Positions 1-10,205 of a DNA stretch of 64,000 bases are shown here, one piece after another. The stretch's first letter is position 1. Each line of letters opens with the position of its first letter. The notes under the pieces were generated by a model. That model was not told the DNA's origin. It saw only the letters and a list, made by a program, of their open reading frames with translations, and searched no databases. The stretch comes from Gilliamella apis. Its GTDB lineage: Bacteria > Pseudomonadota > Gammaproteobacteria > Enterobacterales > Orbaceae. The translations under genes were made by a program, and so were the position numbers. The stretch covers positions 2,294,001 through 2,358,000 of the forward strand of contig NZ_CP132381.1 of assembly GCF_030758615.1 (NCBI RefSeq), given 5' to 3'.

Positions 1-579
1 TCTTTCTGGATCCTGCCAATAGTCAAGAATCAGGTAGGCTAATGCTTTGTCGAGAGGAACAAAGTAGTGACGCCAAAAATCTTGCACAACTTGTAACTTT
101 AGATCTTGTTCATCAGTTATCAATGTTTGTTCAAACAGTACACCTGATTCGAAAGCATGACTAGTCAATATACGTTGACAAAAACCATGAATCGTATAAA
201 TCGCCGCATCATCCATTGATTGTTGTGCTTGGGTTAATTTCTGTATTGCTTGGTTGCTATCATCAACTAAATCAATTAATTGTTGATAAATTGGATCATC
301 ATGATGACCTTTTAACAACCCTAATCGTAATTCTTGAATATTTTGCCTGATACGAGATCGCAGTTCTTGAGTAGCGGCTTTAGTAAAGGTCACCACTAAA
401 ATCTGATTAACATCAAGAGGTGTGGGATAACTGTTTTTACCAATCCCCAATAATAATCGCAGATAAATAAATGCGAGCGAATAGGTTTTACCCGTTCCTG
501 CTGACGCTTCGATTAGCGTTCGACCAGTTAAAGGCAAATCAAATAAGTTAAGCTTTTTTATTCCACTACATGAAACCAT
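1..579 (-). CDS. recB: RecB, exonuclease V beta subunit (N-terminal part, cut by window edge)
   Basis: The minus strand is open from an ATG at 577-579 to the window edge, giving the first 193 residues. RecB is the 3'-5' helicase and nuclease subunit of RecBCD, which processes double-strand DNA ends for recombination. The visible part is the start of the UvrD-like helicase domain: LTGRTLIEASAGTGKT carries Walker A, followed by ILVVTFTKAAT and IYTIHGFCQRIL, all typical of RecB. The ATG lies inside the end of the upstream sixA gene (22-nt overlap in another frame). No Shine-Dalgarno is obvious, so the exact start is less certain than the identity. Confidence 0.9.
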   Translation of the reverse strand, partial: MVSCSGIKKLNLFDLPLTGRTLIEASAGTGKTYSLAFIYLRLLLGIGKNSYPTPLDVNQILVVTFTKAATQELRSRIRQNIQELRLGLLKGHHDDPIYQQLIDLVDDSNQAIQKLTQAQQSMDDAAIYTIHGFCQRILTSHAFESGVLFEQTLITDEQDLKLQVVQDFWRHYFVPLDKALAYLILDYWQDPER

Positions 580-1016
580 TCTAGCTTCCCTGCCGTATTG
601 GCGGATAAATCAACACAAGCAATAGCAGCTGTAGGAAACATTGGCGGTGATACATCTGGACATAACTCATTAACCAAATAACCAACTAGAGGTAGATGCG
701 AAACAATAATCACATTTTCGATACCACGATCGGGCAGTGTCATTAATAAATCAGCAATATGAGAAGGGCTACCACCAGGTACCAAAAGATTATCAGTTTC
801 CAATTGAGAAACTCGGCAGTGAGAGGATAATTCAGTGAAAGTCTGTTGGGCTCTTAAATAAGGACTGACTAACCCTAAATCAAATTTAAAATTTTGTTGA
901 TTAAGCCATAGTCCAGCTTGACAGGCTTGTTTTAAACCATAATCAGTTAAAGTACGACTTGCATCAGATGAAGCAGCAAAACCTGCCTCACCATGTCTCA
1001 TAATACAAACTTTCAT
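558..1016 (-). CDS. sixA: SixA phosphohistidine phosphatase
   Basis: 152 residues, close to E. coli SixA (161). It belongs to the histidine phosphatase (phosphoglycerate mutase-like) superfamily: the catalytic RHG is at residues 7-9 (MKVCIMRHGEAG) and a second histidine lies in the late IIVSHLPLVGYLV motif. The family removes phosphate from phosphohistidine in HPt domains and in the nitrogen-related PTS. It is cytosolic, with no signal peptide. In E. coli sixA is followed by fadJ-fadI-yfcZ; here yfcZ lies directly upstream and recB downstream, so the beta-oxidation genes appear to be missing from this context. Confidence 0.92.
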   Translation of the reverse strand: MKVCIMRHGEAGFAASSDASRTLTDYGLKQACQAGLWLNQQNFKFDLGLVSPYLRAQQTFTELSSHCRVSQLETDNLLVPGGSPSHIADLLMTLPDRGIENVIIVSHLPLVGYLVNELCPDVSPPMFPTAAIACVDLSANTAGKLEWFHVVE

Positions 1017-1026
1017 AAATGAATAA

Positions 1027-1323
1027 TTAACGTAATTTCAATTGAAAAATCATACATTCAGCGCCACAGCAGAAAGTAAATTTAGCTGTTAATTTATAGC
1101 CATTTTCAACTTTATCGATGCTGCTGTTAATTTCACAAGGCTCTGTTTCAACAGCTTTTGCAGCTTGAGTTAATGTAGCTAATTTGGCATTTGCTTCTGA
1201 TTCAGATGTAAAAACATGCTCATATTCTGCACTACAATCTTCATTGTCTATAATTGTACCTACATCAACGCAACAACATGCAGGTGTTTCGTTAGCTTTA
1301 CATTTATTTAAAGAATCTGTCAT
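1027..1323 (-). CDS. yfcZ: YfcZ/YiiS family protein (DUF406)
   Basis: 98-residue cytosolic protein of the small YfcZ/YiiS family, whose molecular role is unknown. It is cysteine-rich at the N-terminus (ETPACCCVDVGTIID) and again near the C-terminus (FTFCCGAECMIFQLKLR), the pattern of this family. The start ATG at 1321-1323 is preceded by AGAGG. It sits 10 nt from sixA in the same direction and is probably co-transcribed with it. Confidence 0.85.
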   Translation of the reverse strand: MTDSLNKCKANETPACCCVDVGTIIDNEDCSAEYEHVFTSESEANAKLATLTQAAKAVETEPCEINSSIDKVENGYKLTAKFTFCCGAECMIFQLKLR

Positions 1324-1474
1324 TGTGTACCTCTACCTCTGTTTTACCGATTAATATGGCATTAGTATACTCTTAATCACAATTAAGGGCAAAATGTTAA
1401 AAACCTTTACCACAACACAAATTTTTGGCGTATATTAAAGTTTTATTGTTATTTTTCTGAATTAATCAAACCAC

Positions 1475-2872
1475 ATGATGCAACAAAATAGTCACGTCCG
1501 AAAAATGGCGATTTTAGTCGCTGCGACGTTTTTCATGGAAAATCTAGACGCTACAGTGATCACCACGGCAATTCCAGCTATGGCAAAATCATTTTTAACC
1601 AATCCTCAAGATTTATCTATTGGGATTAGCGCCTATATGCTAGCACTTACAATTGGTTTACCTGCCAGTGGCTGGATCGCTAACCGTTTCACCGCCTATC
1701 GAGTCTTTTCGATTTCGATTATTTTATTTATGTTAGCATCAATATTGTGTGCCATATCGACTAATCTGACCATGTTTACCATCGCAAGATTAATTCAAGG
1801 TTTAGGTGGATCATTAATGGTGCCTGTAGGCAGAACGGTGGTATTAAGTCGAACGGAAAAACAACATTTAGTCAGCACCATTTCTATTTTAGTTTGGCCA
1901 GGCTTAATTGCGCCATTAATGGGGCCGATTATTGGTGGCTTCTTTGCTCAATATCTAACATGGCACTGGATATTTCTTCTTAATATTCCATTAGGTTTTA
2001 TCGCCCTATTTTTCGCTCATCGATTATTACCCAAAGAATTACCTGAAAAACGTACATTTGACAGTGTTGGATTTATCACCTGTGGTTTAGGCCTACTACT
2101 ATTTGTTTATGGGCTTGAAATGATTTCTCATTCAAATAGTAGTCTCTGGGTAGGCGTAACACTATCTTTGGTCGGTAGCCTAATATTAATCTTTGCCTAC
2201 TATCATTTAGCTCATACTCAACATCCATTAATTAGTCTATATGCTTTTTCTAAACGTACATTTAGAATGACCTTTTTTGGTGGTTCATTAATACGTATTG
2301 GCTTAAATAGTGCTCCGTTTATCTTACCGCTAATGTTTCAAGTCGGTTTTGGTTGGTCACCGTTAACTGCAGGTTCACTACTGCTATCATTATTTGCCGG
2401 CAATATCCTGCTTAAAACAGTAAACACACCTTTAATTCATAAGTTTGGATTCCGCAAAATTCTGATTATCAATGGGCTGTTATTATCTTCAAGTTTTGTG
2501 TTATGTGCGCTTTTCACGCCACAAACACCTATCATCTGGATTATATTAGTGCTATTCTTTTCCGGTGGTGCTCGTTCTATTCAATTTACTACCATCACCA
2601 CGCTTAGTTTTTCAGAAATTGATAAAACAGAAATACAGAGCGCTAACATTTTATCTACCATTTTCCAGCAGCTAAATAACGTACTCGGCATTGTGTTAAG
2701 TGCTTTATTTCTATTTATTGCATCTAGCTATAATGGCCATAGCCAAACTGGTTTAATGGTAGAAGATTTTAGGTTAGCACTATTAATGGTAGCAGGAATG
2801 ACCTTGTTAGCAATGATTGACTTTATTACCTTGCCGAAAAATGCAGGTAACAATCTAAAAGATAAGCAATAA
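1475..2872 (+). CDS. MFS multidrug efflux transporter, DHA2 (EmrB/QacA, MdtD-like)
   Basis: 465 residues, strongly hydrophobic, with about 14 predicted membrane spans. Family signatures are FFMENLDATVITTAIPAM in helix 1 and GLGGSLMVPVGR around motif C. The overall reading resembles E. coli MdtD (for example FAQYLTWHWIFLLNIPLG and RFGYRR-like FGFRKILI). Proton-driven export of drugs or metabolites across the inner membrane is expected; the substrate cannot be read from sequence. Two ATGs in tandem (1475, 1478) could start it, without a clear Shine-Dalgarno. It is convergent with deaD, sharing the hairpin at 2871-2898. Confidence 0.85.
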   Translation: MMQQNSHVRKMAILVAATFFMENLDATVITTAIPAMAKSFLTNPQDLSIGISAYMLALTIGLPASGWIANRFTAYRVFSISIILFMLASILCAISTNLTMFTIARLIQGLGGSLMVPVGRTVVLSRTEKQHLVSTISILVWPGLIAPLMGPIIGGFFAQYLTWHWIFLLNIPLGFIALFFAHRLLPKELPEKRTFDSVGFITCGLGLLLFVYGLEMISHSNSSLWVGVTLSLVGSLILIFAYYHLAHTQHPLISLYAFSKRTFRMTFFGGSLIRIGLNSAPFILPLMFQVGFGWSPLTAGSLLLSLFAGNILLKTVNTPLIHKFGFRKILIINGLLLSSSFVLCALFTPQTPIIWIILVLFFSGGARSIQFTTITTLSFSEIDKTEIQSANILSTIFQQLNNVLGIVLSALFLFIASSYNGHSQTGLMVEDFRLALLMVAGMTLLAMIDFITLPKNAGNNLKDKQ

Positions 2873-2898
2873 AAAACCCCTGCCATTTGGCAGAGGTT
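2871..2898 (-). terminator. Intrinsic terminator after deaD
   Basis: The hairpin CCTCTGCC-aaa-TGGCAGGGG on the minus strand (one mismatch) is followed by TTTTTT. It lies 25 nt past the deaD stop and also follows the convergent efflux gene, so it may serve both directions, with the better U tract on the deaD side. Confidence 0.7.
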
Positions 2899-2922
2899 CT
2901 TAAGAAGCAAACCTAAAAAATA

Positions 2923-4689
2923 TTAGAACTTAGGTGCGCTAGGACGGCCACGTTTTTTCGCAAAACCTTTGTCATTAGATTCTGTTTTACTACTTTTACG
3001 TCCACGTTTAGCTTCAGATGGCTTACCTGCTACCAAGCTCATTTTCATTGGTTGATTAAGTACTCTAACCCGTTCAAAATGCTTAAGAATATCTTTCGGC
3101 ATGCCTTTTGGTAACTCAACGGTTGAATAAGTTTCATAAAGTTTGATATTACCAATATAGCGACTACTAATATCGGCTTCATTAGCAATTGCACCAACAA
3201 TATGACGCACTTCAACACCGTTTTCTTTACCAATTTCGATACGATACATATCCATTTCACCCACATCTCGGCGTTCACGACGTTTTGGTGATTCACGATT
3301 ATCGCCACGTAAGCGACGTTCACCATTTCGATTATCACGATCACGAAATTCTCTTGATGGTTTAAATACTGGATCTGGCGGTAGAATCAACGGACGATCA
3401 CTCTGAGCTAATCTCAATAATGCTGTTGCAATCGTTTCAAGATCTGCGCCACTATCTGCTTGGATTTGCTCTAATAACACTTGATATTGATCTAAATCGG
3501 CACTTTCTAATTGTTGCTGAATTTTCTGACTAAATTTCGCTAAACGACGTTTTTCAAGCAACTCTTTAGATGGTAATGCTACTTCAGGAATCGGCTTTTT
3601 AATTGTTTGTTCAATATTCTTAAGTAAACGGCGTTCACGACTATCAACAAATAAAATTGCTCGTCCTGCACGACCTGCACGACCAGTTCGCCCAATACGG
3701 TGAACATAAGATTCTGAATCAAGAGTGATATCATAGTTAATAACTAAACTGATACGCTCAACATCTAAACCTCGAGCAGCCACATCAGTTGCAATTAGGA
3801 TATCTAATCGGCCATTACGTAAACGATCAAGGGTTTGCTCACGAAGTTGCTGAGTCATATCACCATTCAAAGCAGCACAACTATAACCATTTTTTTCTAA
3901 TACTTCGGCGACATCTAATGTTGCTGTTTTGGTACGAACAAAAATAATTGCTGCATCAAAATCCTCAGCTTCTAAAAAACGTACAATTGCTTCGTTTTTA
4001 CGCATACCGCGTACTAACCAATAGCTTTGATCAATATCTGGTGCAGTTTGATTAGTACCTTTAATTTGTACTTCTTTCGGGTTATGCATAAAACGTTTAG
4101 TAATACGACGAATTGGTGCCGGCATTGTTGCTGAAAATAGTGCTGTTTGATGATCTTCTGGGATCGTAGCCATAATACTTTCAACATCATCAATAAAGCC
4201 CATTCTTAACATTTCGTCGGCTTCATCTAAAACTAAACCTTTAAGGTTTGAAAGATCTAATGTTTTACGATTTAAATGATCTAACAATCGACCTGGAGTA
4301 CCCACTACAATTTGTGGACCTTGTTTTAATGCACGTAATTGCACGTCATAACGTTGACCACCATACAGTGGTAAAACTTTTACTCCCTTCACATATTTTG
4401 CATATTCAGCACAGGCATCAGCAACTTGAATTGCCAATTCACGAGTTGGTGCTAAAACCAATAATTGTGGTGCTTTTAAATTAGCATCAATATTCATCAA
4501 AAAAGGAATGGAAAAAGCAGCAGTTTTACCACTACCAGTTTGTGCCATACCCAACACATCGTTCCCTTGTAAAAGTAAAGGAATGCATTCTGCTTGGATT
4601 GGTGATGGTTTAGTAAAACCAAGATCATTTAATGCGTTAAGGATTTCCTCAGATAAACCAAGGTCAATAAAAGATATTTCTGTTGTCAT
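2923..4689 (-). CDS. deaD: DeaD/CsdA ATP-dependent RNA helicase
   Basis: 588 residues. The two RecA-like domains carry the full DEAD-box set: Q motif (KPSPIQ, about residue 30), Walker A AQTGSGKT (49-56), PTRELA, TPGRLLD, DEAD (about 155), SAT, and [14 protein letters not shown]. After a basic linker there is a DbpA/CsdA-type RNA-binding domain ([20 protein letters not shown]...) and a basic tail. DeaD unwinds RNA in ribosome assembly and mRNA decay, notably in the cold. It is transcribed in the same direction as pnp-nlpI upstream, as in E. coli, with a 348-nt gap that probably carries its promoter and a long leader. Confidence 0.96.
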   Translation of the reverse strand: MTTEISFIDLGLSEEILNALNDLGFTKPSPIQAECIPLLLQGNDVLGMAQTGSGKTAAFSIPFLMNIDANLKAPQLLVLAPTRELAIQVADACAEYAKYVKGVKVLPLYGGQRYDVQLRALKQGPQIVVGTPGRLLDHLNRKTLDLSNLKGLVLDEADEMLRMGFIDDVESIMATIPEDHQTALFSATMPAPIRRITKRFMHNPKEVQIKGTNQTAPDIDQSYWLVRGMRKNEAIVRFLEAEDFDAAIIFVRTKTATLDVAEVLEKNGYSCAALNGDMTQQLREQTLDRLRNGRLDILIATDVAARGLDVERISLVINYDITLDSESYVHRIGRTGRAGRAGRAILFVDSRERRLLKNIEQTIKKPIPEVALPSKELLEKRRLAKFSQKIQQQLESADLDQYQVLLEQIQADSGADLETIATALLRLAQSDRPLILPPDPVFKPSREFRDRDNRNGERRLRGDNRESPKRRERRDVGEMDMYRIEIGKENGVEVRHIVGAIANEADISSRYIGNIKLYETYSTVELPKGMPKDILKHFERVRVLNQPMKMSLVAGKPSEAKRGRKSSKTESNDKGFAKKRGRPSAPKF

Positions 4690-5037
4690 GTAAACTCGCT
4701 TGCAAATTGGATATATAGGCTTAATTTTAAGTTAGCAACAAACCTGATAATTACTAATCAAGATAATTTATGAGGATTACAATATTGCTCATAAAATATT
4801 ACATTACCTAAATAAAACACTATATAAATTTATGCCAGCTCACTAAATTGAAAATTTACAACTCACCCCAATAACTAACTGCCAATAATCACACAATCAA
4901 ATATGCATAACTGTTGCTTAAATAATTACTTTATTTAATACAAAAGATAGATAGCATAAAAATAATTGAGAATATTATGGGCAAATCAGAACTACGCTAT
5001 AACAATATTTTCACTTTTAAAACTGGCATGACCCTTG
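4690..5037 (-). promoter_or_regulatory. deaD: deaD upstream region, probable long 5' leader
   Basis: This 348-bp AT-rich gap separates nlpI from deaD on the same strand. I see no ORF and no strong terminator after nlpI. In E. coli deaD/csdA has an unusually long cold-shock leader; that a similar leader exists here is inference from the gap size and position. Confidence 0.35.
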
Positions 5038-5889
5038 TTACTTTTCTTCAAGTAACTTAATTTCGTAGAGTGCCTGTTGATGTTCAACAAAGTTATAAAT
5101 ATTATTAGCTAAAGCATATTTAAATAATATTTTGGCACGCTCATTGTTACCTTTACCTAGGTAATATTTACCTAAATAAAAGTACGCTTCACATAGGCGT
5201 TCGGCTAATTGCCGGTCATTTTCAACACCTTGTTGAAGGTTTTGCATTAATTTAGATTCACTAATATTACCTAAATAAAATGCAATGATATCACCACCAT
5301 AACTCATTTTATCGTTTAGTTTATCGTAACGATTTTGCAACTGAGCTAGGGCAGCTTGTTTATCTATTTCTTTTTCAATCAAATAAAGCCATAAAACACG
5401 AATAGGTTCGTTGACATCATATTGATAGAATTTTTGTGCATCAAGCTGTGCAGCTTGATAATGTCCTGTACGATATAAAGTAATTGCACGATTCAAATAA
5501 GCAAAAGCATAAGATGGATCTATTTCTAGTGTAGTATTAAATGCCATCATAGCATTATCGAAATCACCATCTCTTAGTGCATAAGTACCAAGAAAATTAT
5601 AAACATCAGGTATTTCAGGATTAAAACTTAAAAGGTGATTAAAATCACTTTGTGCAAATGCTTTAAAACCTAATGAATCGTAAACAATTCCTCGTTCGAA
5701 AATCAGTTGCATTCGAGAAACAGTATCAAGATCTCGTCTTGATAACTGTTGACTTATTTCAGCTATTTTCAACTCATCATCATACGAAACTTGCTCAGGA
5801 ACAGCAAGTAAAGGTAGAGAATTAGAACAACCTGACAAGATAATGACTGCAAAAATACAGCACAACATTCTCAGGTTGAATAATCTCAT
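5038..5889 (-). CDS. nlpI: NlpI outer-membrane lipoprotein with TPR repeats
   Basis: 283 residues. A short signal peptide ends in the lipobox LSGC (Cys at about residue 21), so the protein should be lipidated. The remainder is helical tetratricopeptide repeats (PDVYNFLGTYALRDGDFDNAMMAFNTTLEIDPSYAFAYLNRAI region, about residues 90-150). NlpI is an adaptor that brings the protease Prc to the peptidoglycan hydrolase MepS and scaffolds murein enzymes; prc is also in this window at 27158-29230. AGGAG lies before the ATG. The gene starts 24 nt after the pnp stop, the conserved pnp-nlpI operon. Confidence 0.93.
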   Translation of the reverse strand: MRLFNLRMLCCIFAVIILSGCSNSLPLLAVPEQVSYDDELKIAEISQQLSRRDLDTVSRMQLIFERGIVYDSLGFKAFAQSDFNHLLSFNPEIPDVYNFLGTYALRDGDFDNAMMAFNTTLEIDPSYAFAYLNRAITLYRTGHYQAAQLDAQKFYQYDVNEPIRVLWLYLIEKEIDKQAALAQLQNRYDKLNDKMSYGGDIIAFYLGNISESKLMQNLQQGVENDRQLAERLCEAYFYLGKYYLGKGNNERAKILFKYALANNIYNFVEHQQALYEIKLLEEK

Positions 5890-5913
5890 ATTAAGCTCCT
5901 AGTGGATCAGATT

Positions 5914-8028
5914 TTATTCAGCAGTTGGCGTAACTTCTGGTGTAGACTCAACTGCATCTTTCATACTTAAACGAATTCGACCTTGGCGATCAATTTCTAG
6001 TACTTTAACATTCACTTCTTGACCTACTTTTAAGTAGTCAGCAACTTTTTCCACTCGATGATCAGCGATTTGTGAAACGTGAACAAGTCCTTCTTTTCCA
6101 CCAATAACTGAAACGAAAGCACCAAAATCAACAATTCGAGTGACTTTACCGGTATAAATTTTACCAATTTCAACATCAGCAACTAAATTATTGATACGTG
6201 CAATTGCATCTTGTGCTTTATTACCATCAGATGCTGCAATTTTCACTGTACCATCATCTGCAATTTCAATAGTAGTACCGGTTTCTTCAGTTAATGCACG
6301 AATCGTTGCACCACCTTTACCGATGATATCACGAATTTTATCTGGATTAACATTCATCGTATAGATACGAGGAGCAAATTCAGATATCTCTTGACGAGGT
6401 TTATTAATCGCTTGTTCCATTACCCCTAAAATATGCAAACGTGCCCCTTTAGCTTGGTTTAATGCAACTTGCATAATTTCTTTAGTGATACCTTCAATTT
6501 TGATATCCATTTGTAGTGCACTTACACCTTCACGGGTACCAGCTACTTTAAAGTCCATATCACCAAGATGGTCTTCATCACCTAAAATATCAGATAATAC
6601 TACAAAGTTATCACCTTCTTTAACAAGGCCCATTGCAATACCAGCAACAGAAGACTTAATTGGAACACCAGCATCCATTAATGCCAATGATGCGCCACAA
6701 ACTGAAGCCATTGAAGAAGAACCATTAGATTCAGTAATTTCAGAAACTACACGTACAGTATATGGAAATTCTTCTTTGCTTGGCATTACCGCAGCAACAC
6801 CACGTTTTGCTAAACGACCATGACCAATTTCACGACGTTTTGGTGAACCAACCATACCTGTTTCACCAACTGAATATGGAGGGAAGTTATAATGTAAAAG
6901 GAAACGTTCGGTATATTCACCAGTTAACTCATCAATGATCTGTGCATCACGTTCAGTACCTAAAGTTGCGGTAACTAATGCTTGCGTTTCGCCACGAGTA
7001 AATAATGCGCTACCATGAGTTCTTGGTAATACATTGGTACGAATATCCAGAGCACGAATCATATCTTTTTCACGACCATCGATACGTGGTTCACCAGCAA
7101 TAACACGTTGACGAACAATTTGGCTTTCTAAATCAACAATAATGTTAATAACTTCATTTTCGTCAAGTTCTTCATCTTTTTCTTTAAGTGCTGCTAACAC
7201 TTCTTCTTTAATTAAATCGATTTGCGCATAACGAGCTTGTTTTTCAGTAATACGATAAGCTTCACCTAAACGATCTTTAGCTAATTCAGAAACCGCATTA
7301 AATAGCTCTTCATTTTTAGCTGGTGCAACCCAATCCCATTTTTCACAATTCGCTTTAGCAACAAATTCATTGATATTATCAATTACAACTTGTTGTTGAT
7401 CATGCCCAAATACCACTGCCGCTAACATTTGGTCTTCAGTTAATAAATCAGCTTCTGATTCAACCATTAATACAGCACTTTTAGTACCAGCTACAACTAA
7501 ATCTAAACGACTAGTCGCTAATTCTTTTACTGATGGATTTAACACAAATTCATCATTGATAAAGCCTACACGAGCAGCACCAATTGGGCCATGGAAAGGA
7601 ACACCAGATAAACAAAGTGCTGCTGATGCACCAATCATAGCAACTAAATCAGGGCTTACTTCAGGATTCACTGATACCACTGTTGCAATGATTTGAATTT
7701 CATTGACAAAACCTTCAGGAAATAATGGACGAAGTGGACGGTCGATTAAACGGGCAATTAATGTTTCGCCTTCACTAGGGCGACCTTCACGTTTGAAAAA
7801 GCCACCAGGAATACGACCAGCAGCGTAAGTACGTTCTTGATAGTTAACGGTTAAAGGGAAAAAGTCTTGTCCTTCTTTAACTTTTTTATTAGCAACTACA
7901 GTGACAAATACCGCAGTATCGTCCATGTTAACCATAACTGCAGCAGTTGCTTGACGCGCCATAATACCCGTTTCTAAAGTAACAGTATGGCGACCATATT
8001 GGAATTTTTGATATGTCGGATTAAACAA
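5914..8028 (-). CDS. pnp: Polynucleotide phosphorylase (PNPase), TTG start
   Basis: The phosphorolytic 3'-5' exoribonuclease of the RNA degradosome. Order: two RNase PH-like domains, a KH domain ([15 protein letters not shown]) and a C-terminal S1 domain ([13 protein letters not shown]). I place the start at TTG 8026-8028, giving [19 protein letters not shown], because family N-termini begin here (E. coli MLNPIVRKFQYG) and GAGGA stands 6 nt upstream. That makes 704 residues against 711 in E. coli. The frame stays open to an ATG at 8139, but the extra 37 residues are not family-like and overlap the structured leader. Confidence 0.95.
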   Translation of the reverse strand: MFNPTYQKFQYGRHTVTLETGIMARQATAAVMVNMDDTAVFVTVVANKKVKEGQDFFPLTVNYQERTYAAGRIPGGFFKREGRPSEGETLIARLIDRPLRPLFPEGFVNEIQIIATVVSVNPEVSPDLVAMIGASAALCLSGVPFHGPIGAARVGFINDEFVLNPSVKELATSRLDLVVAGTKSAVLMVESEADLLTEDQMLAAVVFGHDQQQVVIDNINEFVAKANCEKWDWVAPAKNEELFNAVSELAKDRLGEAYRITEKQARYAQIDLIKEEVLAALKEKDEELDENEVINIIVDLESQIVRQRVIAGEPRIDGREKDMIRALDIRTNVLPRTHGSALFTRGETQALVTATLGTERDAQIIDELTGEYTERFLLHYNFPPYSVGETGMVGSPKRREIGHGRLAKRGVAAVMPSKEEFPYTVRVVSEITESNGSSSMASVCGASLALMDAGVPIKSSVAGIAMGLVKEGDNFVVLSDILGDEDHLGDMDFKVAGTREGVSALQMDIKIEGITKEIMQVALNQAKGARLHILGVMEQAINKPRQEISEFAPRIYTMNVNPDKIRDIIGKGGATIRALTEETGTTIEIADDGTVKIAASDGNKAQDAIARINNLVADVEIGKIYTGKVTRIVDFGAFVSVIGGKEGLVHVSQIADHRVEKVADYLKVGQEVNVKVLEIDRQGRIRLSMKDAVESTPEVTPTAE

Positions 8029-8304
8029 AATAATGTCCTCTTGTAATAAATCACGTTGAAGTTTGATATTTCGACAGGAAGCAGCATGACGCTGGAACAT
8101 ATTGATACACACTTCAACTATGTGTGGGATACTAAACAAAAGATTATTTCACTGTCACGACTAATGACAAATCTATAAACTATAGAGCTCTCATTAGTCG
8201 CGCGAAACATGAGATACAATCTTTTATTTTATTAATTTCTATCTTCAAAGCATTTATTTAGCTTTTCGGACTCTGCATTATATCAAAGCCTTGAATTTTC
8301 ACAA
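8029..8304 (-). promoter_or_regulatory. pnp: pnp leader with long hairpin (possible RNase III target)
   Basis: Between rpsO and pnp the sequence contains a perfect 10-bp inverted repeat, CGACTAATGA (8158-8167) and TCATTAGTCG (8191-8200). Nested inside is CTATA-aac-TATAG (8173-8185). In E. coli the pnp leader folds into a long stem cut by RNase III as the first step of PNPase autocontrol. The position here is equivalent, so the same role is likely but inferred. Confidence 0.6.
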
Positions 8305-8332
8305 CGAAAAAAGAGGCCTAAGCCTCTTTTCA
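8305..8332 (-). terminator. Intrinsic terminator after rpsO
   Basis: AAAAGAGGC-ttag-GCCTCTTTTTT on the minus strand: a perfect 9-bp stem with a U tract, 14 nt past the rpsO stop. Read-through into pnp would be partial, as in the E. coli rpsO-pnp operon. Confidence 0.85.
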
Positions 8333-8345
8333 AGTAGATAAATAA

Positions 8346-8615
8346 TTAGCGACGTAAACCTAGTCTTTGAATTAATTGGCTATAACGTTCAAAGTCTTTA
8401 CGACGTAAATAATCTAATAATTTACGACGGCTAGACACCATGCGTAATAAACCACGGCGGCTATGGTGATCTTTTTTATGCTCAGAAAAATGACCTTGTA
8501 AGTCATTAATGCGTGCAGTTAAAAGAGCAACTTGAACTTCAGTTGAACCAGTGTCGTTAGTACCACGACCATATTCAGCAACGATTTTCGCTTTAGCTTC
8601 TACAGTTAGAGACAT
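8346..8615 (-). CDS. rpsO: 30S ribosomal protein S15
   Basis: 89 residues, identical in length to E. coli S15, with family blocks DTGSTEV-like [18 protein letters not shown] and [16 protein letters not shown]15 binds 16S rRNA helices 20-22 early in small-subunit assembly. The ATG at 8613-8615 ([10 protein letters not shown]) is preceded by AAGAGG at good spacing. An in-frame extension to 8672 exists but is not family sequence. Upstream of pnp as in E. coli. Confidence 0.97.
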   Translation of the reverse strand: MSLTVEAKAKIVAEYGRGTNDTGSTEVQVALLTARINDLQGHFSEHKKDHHSRRGLLRMVSSRRKLLDYLRRKDFERYSQLIQRLGLRR

Positions 8616-8762
8616 AATAAACCTCTTAAAATAAATATAAAAAATGGAATGACCGATCTCTAATTCAGACATTCCTCGGCATCCATATAATAAATATATG
8701 AATCGTGCGCAATTATACTGGAATTTACTAAAATAGCAATTTGATTTATTAATCGCAAACGC

Positions 8763-9686
8763 TTATTTAAGCTTAAAACCATACTCTTCTTGAATAAGCT
8801 TTTTCAACGCTTCGATATAATTTTGTGCCGATAAACTTAGCTGTGCTTTTTGTGATGTTATCCAACCAATTAATATTTTTTCTTCGACATCTAAAGGGAT
8901 AGATAGAATGTCTGAACCATTTAAATCAGTACTGAGCACACCGGTACTAATTGTATAGCCATTTAATCCATGCAATAAATTAAATAACGTTGCCCTATCA
9001 CTGACATGAATACTCTTTTTATGATACACAGTACTTAAAATCTCTTCGGAAAAATAAAAAGAGTTATATTCGCCTTGTTCAAATGAAAGATAGGGAAAAT
9101 CCTCTAAATCATCTAACGTTAAAGACTTCATAGCCGCCAAAGGGTGATTGGTACTGATAAATACATGTGGATCAGCCTCAAATAGTGGATTAAAAGTTAA
9201 ACGATGTTCTTTAAGCAAGCGTAAAATAACTTTTTGATTAAAATCAGTTAGATACAAAATACCTACTTCACTACGTAAATTAGCAACATCAGTTATAATA
9301 TCGTAAGTGCGAGTTTCACGTAGGGTAAACTCATATTCATCAGTATGATTCTTTTTGATTAAATTAACAAAAGCGTTTACCGCAAATGCATAATGTTGGG
9401 TTGAAATGCTACACAGTTGTTTGGAAGGTACTTTTTTGGCATAGTGCTGTTCTAGTAGCTGAGCTTGATCTAAAACCTGTTTTGCATAACCTAAAAATTC
9501 AACTCCATCAGTCGATAATGAAACTCCTTTAGATGTCCGTACAAAAATTTCAATACCAAATTCAGCTTCCAACTCCTTCACTGCAGTTGATAAACTTGGT
9601 TGAGTAATATACAAATTTTTAGCAGCCTCATTGATTGAGCCTGAGCGGGCAATTTCTAAAATGTAACGTAACTGTTGAAGCTTCAT
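8763..9686 (-). CDS. LysR-type transcriptional regulator
   Basis: 307 residues from ATG 9684-9686. The N-terminal winged HTH is clear (MKLQQLRYILEIARSGSINE, then AKNLYITQPSLSTAVKELE), followed by a LysR substrate-binding domain of about 210 residues. The usual family start is at MKLQQLRY; a further 26 upstream residues are open but unrelated to the family. The regulated genes and ligand cannot be told. It stands alone, next to the repeat region on one side and rpsO on the other. Confidence 0.9.
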   Translation of the reverse strand: MKLQQLRYILEIARSGSINEAAKNLYITQPSLSTAVKELEAEFGIEIFVRTSKGVSLSTDGVEFLGYAKQVLDQAQLLEQHYAKKVPSKQLCSISTQHYAFAVNAFVNLIKKNHTDEYEFTLRETRTYDIITDVANLRSEVGILYLTDFNQKVILRLLKEHRLTFNPLFEADPHVFISTNHPLAAMKSLTLDDLEDFPYLSFEQGEYNSFYFSEEILSTVYHKKSIHVSDRATLFNLLHGLNGYTISTGVLSTDLNGSDILSIPLDVEEKILIGWITSQKAQLSLSAQNYIEALKKLIQEEYGFKLK

Positions 9687-9818
9687 AATATCGTTAGTAA
9701 TTAAAACCAATATTAATTCAGAATATAAACTACTATAAACATTGTCTGGAATAATGTACAGCAAAAGGCAAATAGCTGTTTTTGCGCAACCTAATACCGT
9801 AGAATTGTTTTTTTAGAA
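9687..9818. other. Short intergenic, LysR gene to tandem repeats
   Basis: This stretch holds the LysR gene upstream region and no ORF. With the three repeat units that follow, it makes roughly 980 bp without a recognisable gene. Confidence 0.4.
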
Positions 9819-10205
9819 GATTTTAGGCTTTAAAAACCCCACTCCTCAAATTTTTTTATTCGGTGGATTTCGGACGTTTTTTTATTTGGTAGCTAGTTCT
9901 ATACGACGATTACGTCCGAGCAAAGAGGGTTCACGCGAACCCTCTTTACCAACTCCCGCGGCGACCACGCAAGTGGTCACGATGTGACAGCCTTCCGCCT
10001 TCGTTCGTTTTAAAGCACCAGCGGTTATTTGTTCCTAACAAAAAAACAGCCTTGTCAAACATCCCTGTTTGCCATGCTAACCTCACTCAGTTATCAACAC
10101 ATTGCTCATGTCGCTAAATGAGAAGCACTAAACTAATTGATAAAAATAAACTTTTATTATTGACCCTAGCTGATGTTATAACTAATTTTAGTGATTTATC
10201 GGATG
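9819..10205. repeat. 387-bp tandem repeat, copy 1
   Basis: The unit starts GATTTTAGGCTTTAAAAACC and is repeated almost exactly from 10206. It contains a perfect hairpin GAGGGTTC-acgc-GAACCCTC with AAA/TTT flanks, a second hairpin GACCAC-gcaa-GTGGTC, and a tail running to TTTAGTGATTTATCGGATG. One frame reads EPSLPTPAATTQVVTM, a string I recall from short hypothetical phage-type (Ash-like) ORFs. No full gene is present, and that link is weak. Confidence 0.85.

Noticed and set aside
8029..8139. Longer pnp start at 8139
   Set aside because: The extra residues are unlike any PNPase N-terminus and run through the structured leader; TTG at 8028 has a good ribosome site.
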